A stretch of 64,000 nucleotides of DNA, taken from NCBI GenBank assembly GCA_026005175.1, contig BPKO01000004.1, forward strand, positions 62,001 to 126,000, written 5' to 3'. The notes beneath the pieces are model-generated. The model was not told the origin of the DNA and made no database searches. It saw only the letters and a list, made by a program, of their open reading frames with translations. Shown here one piece after another: positions 7,992 to 16,810 of the stretch. This DNA comes from Candidatus Tectimicrobiota bacterium. GTDB lineage: Bacteria > Tectomicrobia > Entotheonellia > Entotheonellales > Entotheonellaceae. The stretch's first letter is position 1; every line of letters begins with the position of its first letter. The position numbers and the translations under genes are program-made.

Positions 7992-9065
7992 ATGAAGCTC
8001 ACCGAGATTCCGGTGGCCGGCTACGAAAAAGTGGTGCGCGGCCACGACGCGGCCAGCGGGCTGCTGGCCTATATCTCCGTCCACGACACCACCCTGGGGC
8101 CGGCGGTGGGCGGCATCCGCATGTGGCCCTATTCCTCGGAAGAGGCGGCCTTTGCCGACGCCAACCGCCTGGCGCGCACCATGACTTATAAATCGGCGGT
8201 GGCCGACACCGGCCTGGGCGGCGGCAAGGCGGTTATTCTTGGCGACCCGCAGCGCGACAAGTCCCCTGCCCTGCTGCGCGCCATGGGGCGTTTTATCGCT
8301 GCCCTGGGCGGGCTTTACATTGGCGCCGAGGACGTGGGCATCACGGCAGAAGACCTGGTGGTGGTGCGGCAAGAGACGCGCTTTGTGGCCGGCCTGCCGC
8401 GCCACTTGGGCTCGAGCGGCAACCCGGCGCCTTTTACCGCCCTGGGGGTCTTCCTGGGCATGCAGGTATGCCTGGAGTGGCAGCTGCACACCCGCGACAT
8501 GGCCGGCGTGCGCGTCGCCGTGCAGGGCTGCGGCAGCGTGGCGCAGCACCTCTGCCGGCACCTGCACGCCGCCGGGGCCCGGCTCATCGTCACTGACATT
8601 ATCGCCGCGCGCGCCCAGCGCCTGGCCGCACAGTACGGCGCCCGCCTGGTGGCACCAGAGGCCATTTACGACGTCGAGTGCGAGATCTTTGCGCCCTGCG
8701 CCCTGGGCGGGGTGATCAACGACGACACCCTGCCGCGGCTGCGGTGTCAAATCGTTGCCGGCTGCGCCAACAACCCGTGCTTGACGCCCGAGCACGGCGA
8801 GCAGCTTGCGGCACGCGGCATCCTCTACGCCCCTGACTTTGTCATCAACGCCGGCGGCATCCTCAACATCTCGGTCGAGCTGGAGCCCGAAGGCTACCGC
8901 GAGGCGCGCGCCCTGGCCAAAGTGCAGCACGTGCCCGAGGCCCTGCGCGCCGTTTTCGCCCTGGCCCGCGAGGCGGGCCTGTCACCGGCCCGTGCCGCCC
9001 TCGAGCTCGCCGAGCAGAAGCTGGCGGCCGCGCGCCGCCCGCCGCGGGCAGCCCATGCCCCCTGA
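7992..9065 (+). CDS. Leucine/valine/phenylalanine/glutamate dehydrogenase family enzyme
   Basis: A 357-residue NAD(P)-dependent amino-acid dehydrogenase, catalysing reversible oxidative deamination to a 2-oxo acid. The catalytic segment KSAVADTGLGGGKAVI carries the two active-site lysines, followed by YIGAEDVGIT. The coenzyme domain has VAVQGCGSVAQHLCRHL and the late GGILNISVE motif. The length matches leucine dehydrogenase rather than the longer hexameric GDH. The ATG at 7992 follows GGAGGCGGGAG; a TATAAT box sits at 7952-7957 without a clear -35. The stop overlaps the start of the ammonia-lyase gene by 11 bases, so both are co-translated. Substrate choice between Leu, Val and Phe cannot be read here. 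Confidence 0.9.
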   Translation: MKLTEIPVAGYEKVVRGHDAASGLLAYISVHDTTLGPAVGGIRMWPYSSEEAAFADANRLARTMTYKSAVADTGLGGGKAVILGDPQRDKSPALLRAMGRFIAALGGLYIGAEDVGITAEDLVVVRQETRFVAGLPRHLGSSGNPAPFTALGVFLGMQVCLEWQLHTRDMAGVRVAVQGCGSVAQHLCRHLHAAGARLIVTDIIAARAQRLAAQYGARLVAPEAIYDVECEIFAPCALGGVINDDTLPRLRCQIVAGCANNPCLTPEHGEQLAARGILYAPDFVINAGGILNISVELEPEGYREARALAKVQHVPEALRAVFALAREAGLSPARAALELAEQKLAAARRPPRAAHAP

Positions 9066-10605
9066 GGCTCTTCTTCTCGACGCCACCCCTCTTACCCTCT
9101 CCACGCTGACGGCCTGGCTTGCCCACCCGCAGCCGGTGCGCCTTGCCCCGCAGCAGCGCCAGGCCATGCAGCACAGCCGCCAGGTGGTCGAAGCCCTCCT
9201 CAAGACCGGGCGCCCCGTGTACGGGGTGAACACCGGCTTTGGCAAGTTTGCCGAAGTGCGCATTCCCCAGGCGCAGGTGGGCGAGCTGCAGCGGCGCCTG
9301 GTGCTCAGCCACGCGGCCGGCGTTGGCCCGCCCATGCCCCGCGAGGTGGTGCGCCTCATGCTGCTGCTCAAAGCGCGGGCCCTGGCCCAGGGCTACTCCG
9401 GCTGCCGCCCCGAGGTAGTCGACTTGCTTTTGGCCCTGCTCAACCACGACATCCTTCCCGTGGTGCCCAGCCAGGGCTCGGTGGGAGCCAGCGGCGACCT
9501 GGCCCCGCTGGCCCACCTGGCGCTGGTGCTCCTCGGGCAGGGAGAGGCCTGGCAGCGCGGCGACGGCGGCTGGCAGCGCACCGACGGCGGCACGGCGCTG
9601 CGGCGCGCCGGCCTGCAGCCCCTGTGCCTGGAAGCCAAAGAGGGCCTGGCCCTCCTCAACGGCACGCAGGCCATGGCCGCTTACCTCGTCTGGACCCTGG
9701 GGCGGGCCCGCACCCTGCTCAAAGTCGCCGACCTCACCGGCGCCATCAGCCTGGAGGCGCTGCTGGGCACCCTCACCGCCTTTGACGCCCGCATCCAGCA
9801 GCTGCGCCCGCATCCGGGCCAGCAGCAGGTGGCAGCCAACGTGCGCCGCCTGCTGGCCGCCAGCCCCATCGTCGCCTCGCACCGCTTCTCCGACCACAAA
9901 GTGCAGGACGCCTACAGCCTGCGCTGCATCCCGCAAGTGCACGGCGCCGTGCGCGACGCCGTGGCGCACGTGGCGGACGTGGTAGAGCGGGAAATCAACG
10001 CCGTCACCGACAACCCCCTGGTCTTTGCCGCCGAGGGGGAAGTGCTTTCCGGCGGCAACTTTCACGGCGAGCCGCTGGCTCTCGCCGCCGATTATCTGGC
10101 CATCGCCCTTTCCGAGCTGGCCAGCATTGCCGAGCGGCGCATCGCCCACCTGCTCGACCCAGCCCTGAGCGAGCTGCCGGGGTTTTTGGTGCCTGAAGGC
10201 GGGCTCAACTCGGGCTTCATGCTGGCGCAGGTAACGGCGGCGGCGCTGGTGTCGGAAAACAAGGTGCTGGCACACCCGGCCAGCGTCGACTCCATCCCCA
10301 CCTCGGCCAACAAAGAAGACCACGTGAGCATGGGGCTGCACGCGGCGCGCAAGGCCGCCCAGATCGCCGACAACCTCGAGCAGGTGCTGGCCATCGAGCT
10401 CCTCTGTGGCGTGCAGGCCCTCGACTTGCGCGCGCCCCTGGCGCCGGCGCCGGCCACCGCCGCGGTGCGCGACCTGGTGCGCCGGCACTTGCCCTTCTGG
10501 CAGGAAGACCGCCTCTTGCACCGCGACCTGGAGGTGGCGCGGCAGCTGGTGGCCAGCGGCCAGGCGGTGCAGGCCGCAGAAGCGGTGTGCGGTCCCCTGG
10601 CCTGA
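9055..10605 (+). CDS. hutH: Histidine ammonia-lyase (aromatic amino-acid lyase family)
   Basis: A 516-residue enzyme eliminating ammonia from histidine to give urocanate, using the self-formed MIO cofactor. The MIO triad is in GSVGASGDLAPLAHLAL. The substrate loop YGVNTGFGKFAEV is near residue 55, and the family motif SIPTSANKEDHVSMG is near 420. The length is standard for HutH. It starts inside the end of the upstream dehydrogenase gene (ATG at 9055). No hutU, hutI or hutG occurs nearby, so it may instead act on another aromatic amino acid. The neighbouring dehydrogenase makes general amino-acid catabolism the safest context. Confidence 0.9.
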   Translation: MPPEALLLDATPLTLSTLTAWLAHPQPVRLAPQQRQAMQHSRQVVEALLKTGRPVYGVNTGFGKFAEVRIPQAQVGELQRRLVLSHAAGVGPPMPREVVRLMLLLKARALAQGYSGCRPEVVDLLLALLNHDILPVVPSQGSVGASGDLAPLAHLALVLLGQGEAWQRGDGGWQRTDGGTALRRAGLQPLCLEAKEGLALLNGTQAMAAYLVWTLGRARTLLKVADLTGAISLEALLGTLTAFDARIQQLRPHPGQQQVAANVRRLLAASPIVASHRFSDHKVQDAYSLRCIPQVHGAVRDAVAHVADVVEREINAVTDNPLVFAAEGEVLSGGNFHGEPLALAADYLAIALSELASIAERRIAHLLDPALSELPGFLVPEGGLNSGFMLAQVTAAALVSENKVLAHPASVDSIPTSANKEDHVSMGLHAARKAAQIADNLEQVLAIELLCGVQALDLRAPLAPAPATAAVRDLVRRHLPFWQEDRLLHRDLEVARQLVASGQAVQAAEAVCGPLA

Positions 10606-10609
10606 CGCC

Positions 10610-11596
10610 CTAGCGAAACGCCGGCATCACCTCGCGCGCGAGCAGCTCCAGCTCGCGCAGAATGTGGGCGTGGGGCAGGCCGGGGAAGTAGAGGCGGCAG
10701 ATGAGGTGGGTGACGCCGTAGGCTTCGACGAAGCGGCGGATCTGGGCGATGCACTGCGCGGGCGTGCCGAGAATAAAGCGGTCGCGCCGCAGGCTGTCGA
10801 GGTCACGGGCCACCTCTGGATCGATAAAGGGATGGCGCCAGCCCCCGGCATACTCCTGGCGGTAGCTCACCATGAGGTGGCGTTCTGCCAGCGCTCGCGC
10901 CTGCGCCTCGGTGTCGGCCACCAGCACCTCGCGCGTCAGCGGCCACTCGGTAGGGGCAGGGCGGCCGGCCGCGGCGCAGTGCGCCAGCACCTGCTGCTTG
11001 CCGGCCAGCAGGCGCGGCAAGTCGGCAGTGGGGCCCGGCAGCCAGGCATCGGCCAGGGTAGCGGCCCGCTTGAGGGTCAGCGGTCCCCAGCCGCCGATCC
11101 ACAGCGGCGGGTGGGGCTGCGTGAGGGGTTTGGGCTCGATGCGCACCTCTTCGGCCTGATAGTAGCGGCCGCGAAACGTCACGGTCTCTTGCGTCCACAG
11201 CGCCTTGACGAGCCGGAGTCCCTCCTCAAAGCGCGCCCCGCGGCCGGCCAGGGGAGTGTGGTAGAGGGCAAACTCGTCAGGTTTGTAGCCGATGGCCGTG
11301 CCCAGCACCACGCGCCCGCCGCTCATCACGTCCAGCAGCGCCACCTCCTCGGCCAGCCGTACCGGGTGGTAGAAGGGAAAGACGAGGATGTCGGTCCCCA
11401 GCAAGAGGCGCGAGGTGCACGTGGCAAAGCCGGCCAGCGCCATGAGGGGCGAGGGCCAGTAGTGGTCTTTCACGGCGTGGTGCTCTTCCATCCACACCGA
11501 GTCAAAGCCCAGTTCCTCGCCGCGCACCACTTCTTCGAGCGCCTCGCGGTAAAACCGCCCGCCTTCGATGGGGATGAAGCCGAATTTGAGTGCCAT
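10610..11596 (-). CDS. LLM-class flavin-dependent oxidoreductase
   Basis: A 328-residue luciferase-like monooxygenase fold protein using FMN or F420. It shows LGFDSVWMEEHHAVKD near residue 30, the strand LLLGTDILVFPFYHPVRLAEEVALLD, the glycine-rich GGRVVLGTAIGYKPDEF and the IGGWGP segment typical of the family. The ATG at 11596 follows AAGGAGC; the open frame upstream continues over the neighbouring peptidase gene and is a shadow. It converges with hutH. Whether it prefers FMN or F420 cannot be told from sequence inspection. Confidence 0.92.
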   Translation of the reverse strand: MALKFGFIPIEGGRFYREALEEVVRGEELGFDSVWMEEHHAVKDHYWPSPLMALAGFATCTSRLLLGTDILVFPFYHPVRLAEEVALLDVMSGGRVVLGTAIGYKPDEFALYHTPLAGRGARFEEGLRLVKALWTQETVTFRGRYYQAEEVRIEPKPLTQPHPPLWIGGWGPLTLKRAATLADAWLPGPTADLPRLLAGKQQVLAHCAAAGRPAPTEWPLTREVLVADTEAQARALAERHLMVSYRQEYAGGWRHPFIDPEVARDLDSLRRDRFILGTPAQCIAQIRRFVEAYGVTHLICRLYFPGLPHAHILRELELLAREVMPAFR

Positions 11597-11658
11597 GGCT
11601 GCTCCTTTGCCGCTGCCTTGGCAGGGCTTTCCTTTTGCCACAGGGCCGCTGCCGCCGT

Positions 11659-11688
11659 ATTGTACGCGGGGGCTACACGGAGGTGCAA
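11659..11688 (-). promoter_or_regulatory. Promoter of the LLM oxidoreductase gene
   Basis: On the minus strand TTGCAC (11688-11683), an 18-bp spacer and TACAAT (11664-11659) precede the ATG at 11596. Confidence 0.5.
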
Positions 11689-11693
11689 CACGG

Positions 11694-11722
11694 TTGCAAA
11701 GGCGATAGGCAGCTGCTAGCCT
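11694..11722 (+). promoter_or_regulatory. Promoter of the M23 peptidase gene
   Basis: TTGCAA at 11694-11699, a 17-bp spacer and TAGCCT at 11717-11722 precede the start at 11759, back to back with the promoter of the divergent gene. Confidence 0.5.
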
Positions 11723-11758
11723 CAACGCCAGCAGCTGCCCGTGGCGAGGAGAAGGGTG

Positions 11759-12598
11759 ATGTTGGCATGGCTGCTGCTGGTCTTGCTCTCGGCGGCGGCC
11801 GCTGCCGCACCGCCGGCCCTGCCCCAGCCGCTGCCGGTGCCAGGCGGCGTTGCCTTGCTTCCCCTGGAGGCGGCGGCCAGGGAACCGCCGGTGGCTTACT
11901 ACGACGGCCGCCGCGTGCTGGTGTTGCCCCACGAGGGCGGCTGGCTGGCGGTGGTGGGCATTCCGCTGAGCGCCGCGCCAGGCGAGCACGTGCTGCAGGT
12001 GCGGCATGGCGCCGCAGCGCGCCGCTACCCGTTTACCGTACACCCCAAGCAGTATGCCGAGCAGCACCTCACCCTGCCCGAGCGCCTGGTGCACCCCTCG
12101 CCGGCCGAGCTGCAGCGCATCCGCCGCGAAGCGCGGCGCCTGCGCGCTGCCCTGACCCACTGGCGCCCCGTTGCCCCAGAAACGCTGCTCTTTTCCTGGC
12201 CGGTGCAGGGCGAGGTCAGCAGCCCCTTTGGCCTGCGGCGCTTCCTCAACGGCGAGCCGCGCCGGCCGCACAGCGGTCTGGACATCGCCGCGCCCCAGGG
12301 CACGCCGGTGCGGGCGCCGGCAGCGGGGCGCGTGCTCGACACCGGCCGCTTTTTCTTCAACGGCAACACCGTCGTGCTCGACCACGGCCAGGGACTGATC
12401 ACCCTTTACTGCCACCTGGCGCGCATCGCCGTGGCTCCGGGACAGGAGGTGGCCGCCGGGGCGCTGCTGGGCACCGTGGGCATGAGCGGCCGGGCCACGG
12501 GGCCGCACCTGCACTGGGGGGTGAGCCTCAACGGCGCCCTGGTCGACCCGCGGCTCTTTTTGCCGCCAGAAGACGTCGCCGCGGCTACTACGCCCTAG
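11759..12598 (+). CDS. Exported M23-family metallopeptidase (LytM domain)
   Basis: A 279-residue zinc endopeptidase that cuts or remodels peptidoglycan in the periplasm. Residues 1-17 are a signal peptide (MLAWLLLVLLSAAAAAA). A beta-rich N-terminal domain follows (about 25-135). The LytM domain is at about 160-265, with the zinc motif HSGLDIAAP and the partner HLHWGV. The ATG at 11759 is chosen because GAGGAGAAGG lies just upstream; a GTG at 11741 would put that site inside the gene. It has its own promoter. No partner division gene is adjacent. Confidence 0.9.
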   Translation: MLAWLLLVLLSAAAAAAPPALPQPLPVPGGVALLPLEAAAREPPVAYYDGRRVLVLPHEGGWLAVVGIPLSAAPGEHVLQVRHGAAARRYPFTVHPKQYAEQHLTLPERLVHPSPAELQRIRREARRLRAALTHWRPVAPETLLFSWPVQGEVSSPFGLRRFLNGEPRRPHSGLDIAAPQGTPVRAPAAGRVLDTGRFFFNGNTVVLDHGQGLITLYCHLARIAVAPGQEVAAGALLGTVGMSGRATGPHLHWGVSLNGALVDPRLFLPPEDVAAATTP

Positions 12599-12644
12599 CG
12601 CGTCCCCGGATGCCCCAACCCTTACTTATGAGGAGGAAGCCCGC

Positions 12645-14387
12645 ATGAGCGCCCGTCGCCCGTACCGCAGCCGCGCCTGGTTCGACACCCCGGAGCTTTA
12701 CGGCTGGCTGCGCCGCGCTGCCTTGCAAGCCGAAGGCTTCAGCCCCAGCGCCTACGAGGGGCGGCCGCTGATCGGCATCTGCAACTCCTGGAGCGAGCTC
12801 ACCCACTGCAACGCCCACCTGCGCCAGCTCGCCGAGGCGGTAAAACGCGGCGTCTGGCAGGCCGGCGGCGTGCCCCTGGAGTTTCCGGTGATGTCCCTGG
12901 GCGAGTACAACATGCGCCCCACCACCATGCTCTACCGCAACCTGATGAGCATGGACGTGGAAGAATCGATCAGCGCCAATCCGCTTGACGGCGTGGTGCT
13001 GCTGGGGGGCTGCGACAAGACCACCCCGGCCTTGCTCATGGGCGCCGCCAGCGCCGACGTGCCCGCCATCCTGGTCACCGGCGGCCCGCAGCTCAAGGCT
13101 TACTGGCGCGGCGAGGCGCTGGGCTCGTGCACCGACTGCCGCCGCTACGAGCAGGAGTGGCGCGCCGGCCGCTTGAGCGAGGAAGAGTGGGCCGAGCTGC
13201 AAGGCTGCATCGTGCGCAGCCCCGGCCACTGCATGGTGATGGGCACCGCTTCCACCATGGCCGCCATGGGCGAGGCGCTAGGCCTGGCCCTGCCCGGCAA
13301 CACCGCCATTCCCGCCGTGGACGCGCGCCGCCTGCAGCTGGCCGAAGCCGCCGGCCGCCAGATCGTGCGCCTGGTGGAACTGGACCTGCGGCCTTCGAAA
13401 ATTCTCACCCGCGCCGCCTTTGAAAACGCCATCCGCACCTTGCACGCCATTGGCGGCTCCACCAACGCCATTATCCATCTCATCGCCCTTGCCGGCCGCG
13501 TGGGGCTCGAGCTGCCCCTGTCGCTTTTTGACGCCTTGTCGCGCACCACCCCCTTTTTGCTCGACCTCAAGCCCTCGGGGCGCTTTCTCATGGAGGACTT
13601 CTTTTACGCCGGCGGGCTGCCGGCGCTGCTCAAGCAGCTCGCCCCCCTGCTGCACCTTGACGCCCTCACCGTCACCGGCCGCACCCTGGGAGAAAACCTC
13701 GCTGCGGCGCGGGTCGACAACCCCGAGGTCATCCGCAGCCTCGACAACCCCCTGCACCCCGAAGGCGGCCTGGCGGTGCTTTATGGCTCGCTGGCGCCGC
13801 GCGGCGCCCTCATCAAGCCCACGGCTGCTTCGCCCGCCCTCTTGCAGCACCGCGGCCGCGCCGTGGTCTTTGAAGACCACGAGGACTTGCTGCGCCGCAT
13901 CGACGACCCAAACCTTGACGTACGCCCCGACGACGTGCTGGTGCTGCGCAACGCCGGCCCCCTGGGGGCGCCGGGCATGCCCGAGTGGGGCTTCTTGCCC
14001 TTGCCCCGCAAGCTGCTGCAGCAGGGCGTGCGGGACATGGTGCGCCTGAGCGACGCGCGCATGAGCGGCACCGCCTTTGGCACCGTGGTGGTGCATGTCA
14101 CCCCCGAAGCGGCCGCCGGGGGGCCGCTGGCGGCGGTGCGCACCGGCGACTGGATCGAGCTCGACGTGCCCGCGCGGCGCCTAGAGCTGCTGGTGCCCGC
14201 GGAGGAAATCGCGCGGCGGCTGGCGGCGCGCCCGCCGCGGCGCCACTTTCGCCGCGGCTACGGCTGGCTCTTTACCCAGCACGTGCTGCAGGCCGACCAG
14301 GGCTGCGACTTTGACTTCCTGCGCGCGGCGGCGCTACAGCCAGAGCGCGACGAGCGCCCCGGCGCTTCGCTGCAAGGCACCCCCTAG
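12645..14387 (+). CDS. IlvD/Edd family dehydratase, likely acting on a sugar acid
   Basis: A 580-residue Fe-S dehydratase of the family of dihydroxy-acid dehydratase and pentonate dehydratases. Cluster cysteines are seen in GGCDKTTPALLMGA and in SPGHCMVMGTASTMA. The N-terminal NSWSELTHCNAHL and the insertion GSCTDCRRYEQEW are typical of the arabinonate/xylonate branch rather than of the IlvD biosynthetic enzyme. It would remove water from an aldonic acid to give a 2-keto-3-deoxy acid. GAGGAGGAAG lies before the ATG at 12645. Together with the MR/MLE gene it suggests sugar-acid catabolism. The exact sugar is not determined. Confidence 0.9.
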   Translation: MSARRPYRSRAWFDTPELYGWLRRAALQAEGFSPSAYEGRPLIGICNSWSELTHCNAHLRQLAEAVKRGVWQAGGVPLEFPVMSLGEYNMRPTTMLYRNLMSMDVEESISANPLDGVVLLGGCDKTTPALLMGAASADVPAILVTGGPQLKAYWRGEALGSCTDCRRYEQEWRAGRLSEEEWAELQGCIVRSPGHCMVMGTASTMAAMGEALGLALPGNTAIPAVDARRLQLAEAAGRQIVRLVELDLRPSKILTRAAFENAIRTLHAIGGSTNAIIHLIALAGRVGLELPLSLFDALSRTTPFLLDLKPSGRFLMEDFFYAGGLPALLKQLAPLLHLDALTVTGRTLGENLAAARVDNPEVIRSLDNPLHPEGGLAVLYGSLAPRGALIKPTAASPALLQHRGRAVVFEDHEDLLRRIDDPNLDVRPDDVLVLRNAGPLGAPGMPEWGFLPLPRKLLQQGVRDMVRLSDARMSGTAFGTVVVHVTPEAAAGGPLAAVRTGDWIELDVPARRLELLVPAEEIARRLAARPPRRHFRRGYGWLFTQHVLQADQGCDFDFLRAAALQPERDERPGASLQGTP

Positions 14388-14443
14388 CCGCTGCGGCGCC
14401 CTGGCCTGCGTGGTGGGACGGCTTCCCCTTTGGAGGCAAGCGC

Positions 14444-15733
14444 ATGAGATCGAACCTTCCCCGCACTTTAATCCTGGGACTGACGGTCACTACCATCACA
14501 CTCGCGCTCGCCCTGGTGGTAATGACCATCGGCCATAGTGGCAGTGGGGCAAGCGCAGCCAAAGCCCGCAGGAACGTGCTGGCAGGCAGCAACGACAAGT
14601 GTGTTGTCTGCCATCGCAACAGCACCCCCGGCATCGTCGCCCAGTATGGACAAAGCACCATGGCCGTGGCCAATGTTACCTGCCGCGACTGCCACGAAGT
14701 CGCGGCCACCTACCCGGGCGCTGTCGCCCACGAGGGGACCTACGTGTTGCCCCAGCCGACGCCGGCAACGTGTCAACGTTGCCACGCGCGTGAGGTGGCT
14801 CAGTTCTACCAGAGCCGCCACGGGTTGCCGGCCTACGTGGCATACGCCGGCACCCAGTCCCTTGACGACAAGCTGCTTGCCATGTACGCAGCCATCCCCG
14901 AAGGCGGCTTCCATCCCGACAAGATGCGCAATGCGCTGTTTGCCAAACAAGGCGAGGCCATCGCTCGCTTCGCTTGCCAGGGGTGTCACGACATCGGTAA
15001 GCCCGCCCCCGACGGCTCCGTGGGAGACTGTACCAAGTGCCATCTGCGCCACGAGTTCAGTCTGGAGCAGGCCCGCAAGCCCGAAACCTGCAACGCCTGC
15101 CACATCGGACCCGACCATCCACAGTGGGAGATCTACCAGGAATCGCCGCACGGGATCGCCTACCTGACGGGCGGGCATACCTGGAACTGGCAGGCCGAAC
15201 CGGGAACGCTCACCACCCAGGATTTTCCTGCCCCCACGTGTGCCACCTGCCACATGAGCGGCTTTGGGGCTTCGGGAACAACGCACGACGTGGGCGACCG
15301 CCTGACGTGGTATCTCTTTGCCCCCATCAGCGAGCGACGCCCGGCCTGGAGAGACAACCTTGTCCGCATGCAAAACGTCTGCCGAGCGTGCCACAACGCT
15401 AATTTTATCAAGGAATTTTATGAAGCCGCCGACGCTGCTACCGAGCAAGTCAACGCTTGGGTGCGGCAGAGCAATGCCCTCATGGCGCCGCTGCAAGAAA
15501 ACCGCCTGCTGACACCCGAACCGTTCGACGAGCCCATTGACTTTTCGCACTTTAACCTCTGGCACCACTGGGGACGTACCGCCAAGTTCGGCATCTGGAT
15601 GCAAGGTCCCGACTATGTCCAGTGGCACGGGGCATACGAAGTGCTACACAGCCTCGCCGAACTGAAAGTCATGGTGGAGGAGAAATTGGAAAAAGCGGGG
15701 CTACGCCTCCCTTCTTCCACTTCGGGTCACTGA
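14444..15733 (+). CDS. Octaheme cytochrome c, hydroxylamine oxidoreductase (HAO)-like
   Basis: A 429-residue exported multiheme protein. Residues about 8-29 are a hydrophobic export or anchor segment. Eight CxxCH haem sites begin at residues 53, 80, 110, 178, 196, 216, 266 and 313, the number and uneven spacing of the HAO octaheme family. After the last haem lies DYVQWHGAYE (about 390-399), in the region where HAO enzymes carry the tyrosine that crosslinks to the catalytic haem. Whether Tyr391 is equivalent needs an alignment. With it the enzyme would oxidise hydroxylamine or hydrazine; without it, reduce nitrite. The next gene is a membrane protein, not NapC/NrfH or HaoB. Codon use is less GC-biased than upstream. 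GGAGGCAAG precedes the ATG. Confidence 0.88.
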   Translation: MRSNLPRTLILGLTVTTITLALALVVMTIGHSGSGASAAKARRNVLAGSNDKCVVCHRNSTPGIVAQYGQSTMAVANVTCRDCHEVAATYPGAVAHEGTYVLPQPTPATCQRCHAREVAQFYQSRHGLPAYVAYAGTQSLDDKLLAMYAAIPEGGFHPDKMRNALFAKQGEAIARFACQGCHDIGKPAPDGSVGDCTKCHLRHEFSLEQARKPETCNACHIGPDHPQWEIYQESPHGIAYLTGGHTWNWQAEPGTLTTQDFPAPTCATCHMSGFGASGTTHDVGDRLTWYLFAPISERRPAWRDNLVRMQNVCRACHNANFIKEFYEAADAATEQVNAWVRQSNALMAPLQENRLLTPEPFDEPIDFSHFNLWHHWGRTAKFGIWMQGPDYVQWHGAYEVLHSLAELKVMVEEKLEKAGLRLPSSTSGH

Positions 15734-15754
15734 GTTGCCGGCAAAGGAGCGACC

Positions 15755-16679
15755 GTGAGCACCGATACGCTCGAATTCCACCACCTCTTTCCGCCAGCGC
15801 TGCGGCGCCTGCGGCGCTTACCCCTGTCACGTGACCAGCTGATGCTCCTCGTGATTGCCCTAAACGAGTTCTTTCTTGGCGTCGATACTTACATTGCCCA
15901 CATGGCCAGCGGCACGATCGTGGCGCGGGAATGGATTCCGATCGTCTTTGGGTTCACGGCGTCTGCTCTGCTGCTGCTTGCCGGGCTCCTTGCGCGGCGG
16001 CATCGTCCGCTCGCCACCGGCATTGCCAATCTCGTCCTGCTGGCCAGCATGGCTGTAGGGGCCCCTGCTAGGGGCCTACTTTCACCTGGTGCGGGCGGCC
16101 CTGCCTGCTGGTCCCCTCTGGCAACGGCTCACCCTCGACTTACTCATCTGGGCGCCGCCCGTTCTGGGGCCGCTCACGTTTACCCTCGTGGGACTACTGG
16201 GTGTCAGCGCCGTCTGGCTCGAAGACCCGCCCGACAGCGGAACCCTGGTGCTCTTTGGACAGCGACGGCTGCACCTGCCCTATAGCAAGACACGCGCCTA
16301 CTGTTACATGGTCAGCCTGGGGATCCTGGCCGCCCTGGTCAGTAGCGTGCTCGACCATGCGCGCACCGGCTTTACACACCCCGCTATCTGGGGAGGCACC
16401 GCGGTAGGTATTTTTGGCATGGTGGTTGCCGCCAGCTTGGGAGGGTTAGCTCAGCCCACACGCGGGGACCTCTACACTTACCTTGTTGCCATGCTGCTGC
16501 TGCTTCTCATCGGCCCCCTGGGCACTTACTTCCATGTCCAGGCCAATCTGGTGGGCAAGTCCACCATAGTCATCGAGCGCTTTCTCCGCGGCGCCCCCTT
16601 TCTCGCCCCTTTGCTTTACACCAACATGGGCGTGTTGGGGCTGATTGCCCTCCTTGATCCGCGCGAACCTCTGAAGTAG
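15755..16679 (+). pseudogene. Polytopic membrane protein partnered with the HAO-like cytochrome, frameshifted
   Basis: A predicted integral membrane protein of about 300 residues with roughly seven hydrophobic segments and no recognised family. The first part runs from the GTG at 15755 (AAAGGAG upstream), with LMLLVIALNEFFLGVDTYIA and two more segments. The second part continues in another frame with AYFHLVRAALPAGP and ends LLDPREPLK. The two join cleanly if a 13-bp near-duplication at about 16058-16075 (two copies of a GGGGCC-centred motif) is removed. The single histidines in several helices (YIAHM, YFHLV, LDHAR, TYFHV) could bind haem or quinone, but this is only a suggestion. It may pass electrons between the cytochrome and the quinone pool. 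The lesion may be an assembly or polymerase slip. Confidence 0.7.
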
Positions 16680-16753
16680 CGCCCGGCCCGGTCCGGTGGA
16701 GGATGAAGCACTGAGCAGGGGCGGCAAACGAGAGCCGCCAGGGCAGCGCGGGG

Positions 16754-16782
16754 TTGACGTGGCCGGCTGTGTGTCTTACGTT
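16754..16782 (+). promoter_or_regulatory. Promoter of the decayed AbrB/VapC locus
   Basis: TTGACG at 16754-16759, a 17-bp spacer and TACGTT at 16777-16782 precede the antitoxin ATG at 16811. Confidence 0.4.
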
Positions 16783-16810
16783 GCTCTTGTAAGACCAAGG
16801 GGGGACTGTG

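Noticed and set aside
6303-8930. 875-codon open frame on the minus strand
   Set aside because: It lies antisense to the fused ATPase and the dehydrogenase. Its product is low-complexity (Gly/Ala/His/Arg rich) without motifs, as expected for a shadow frame in GC-rich DNA.
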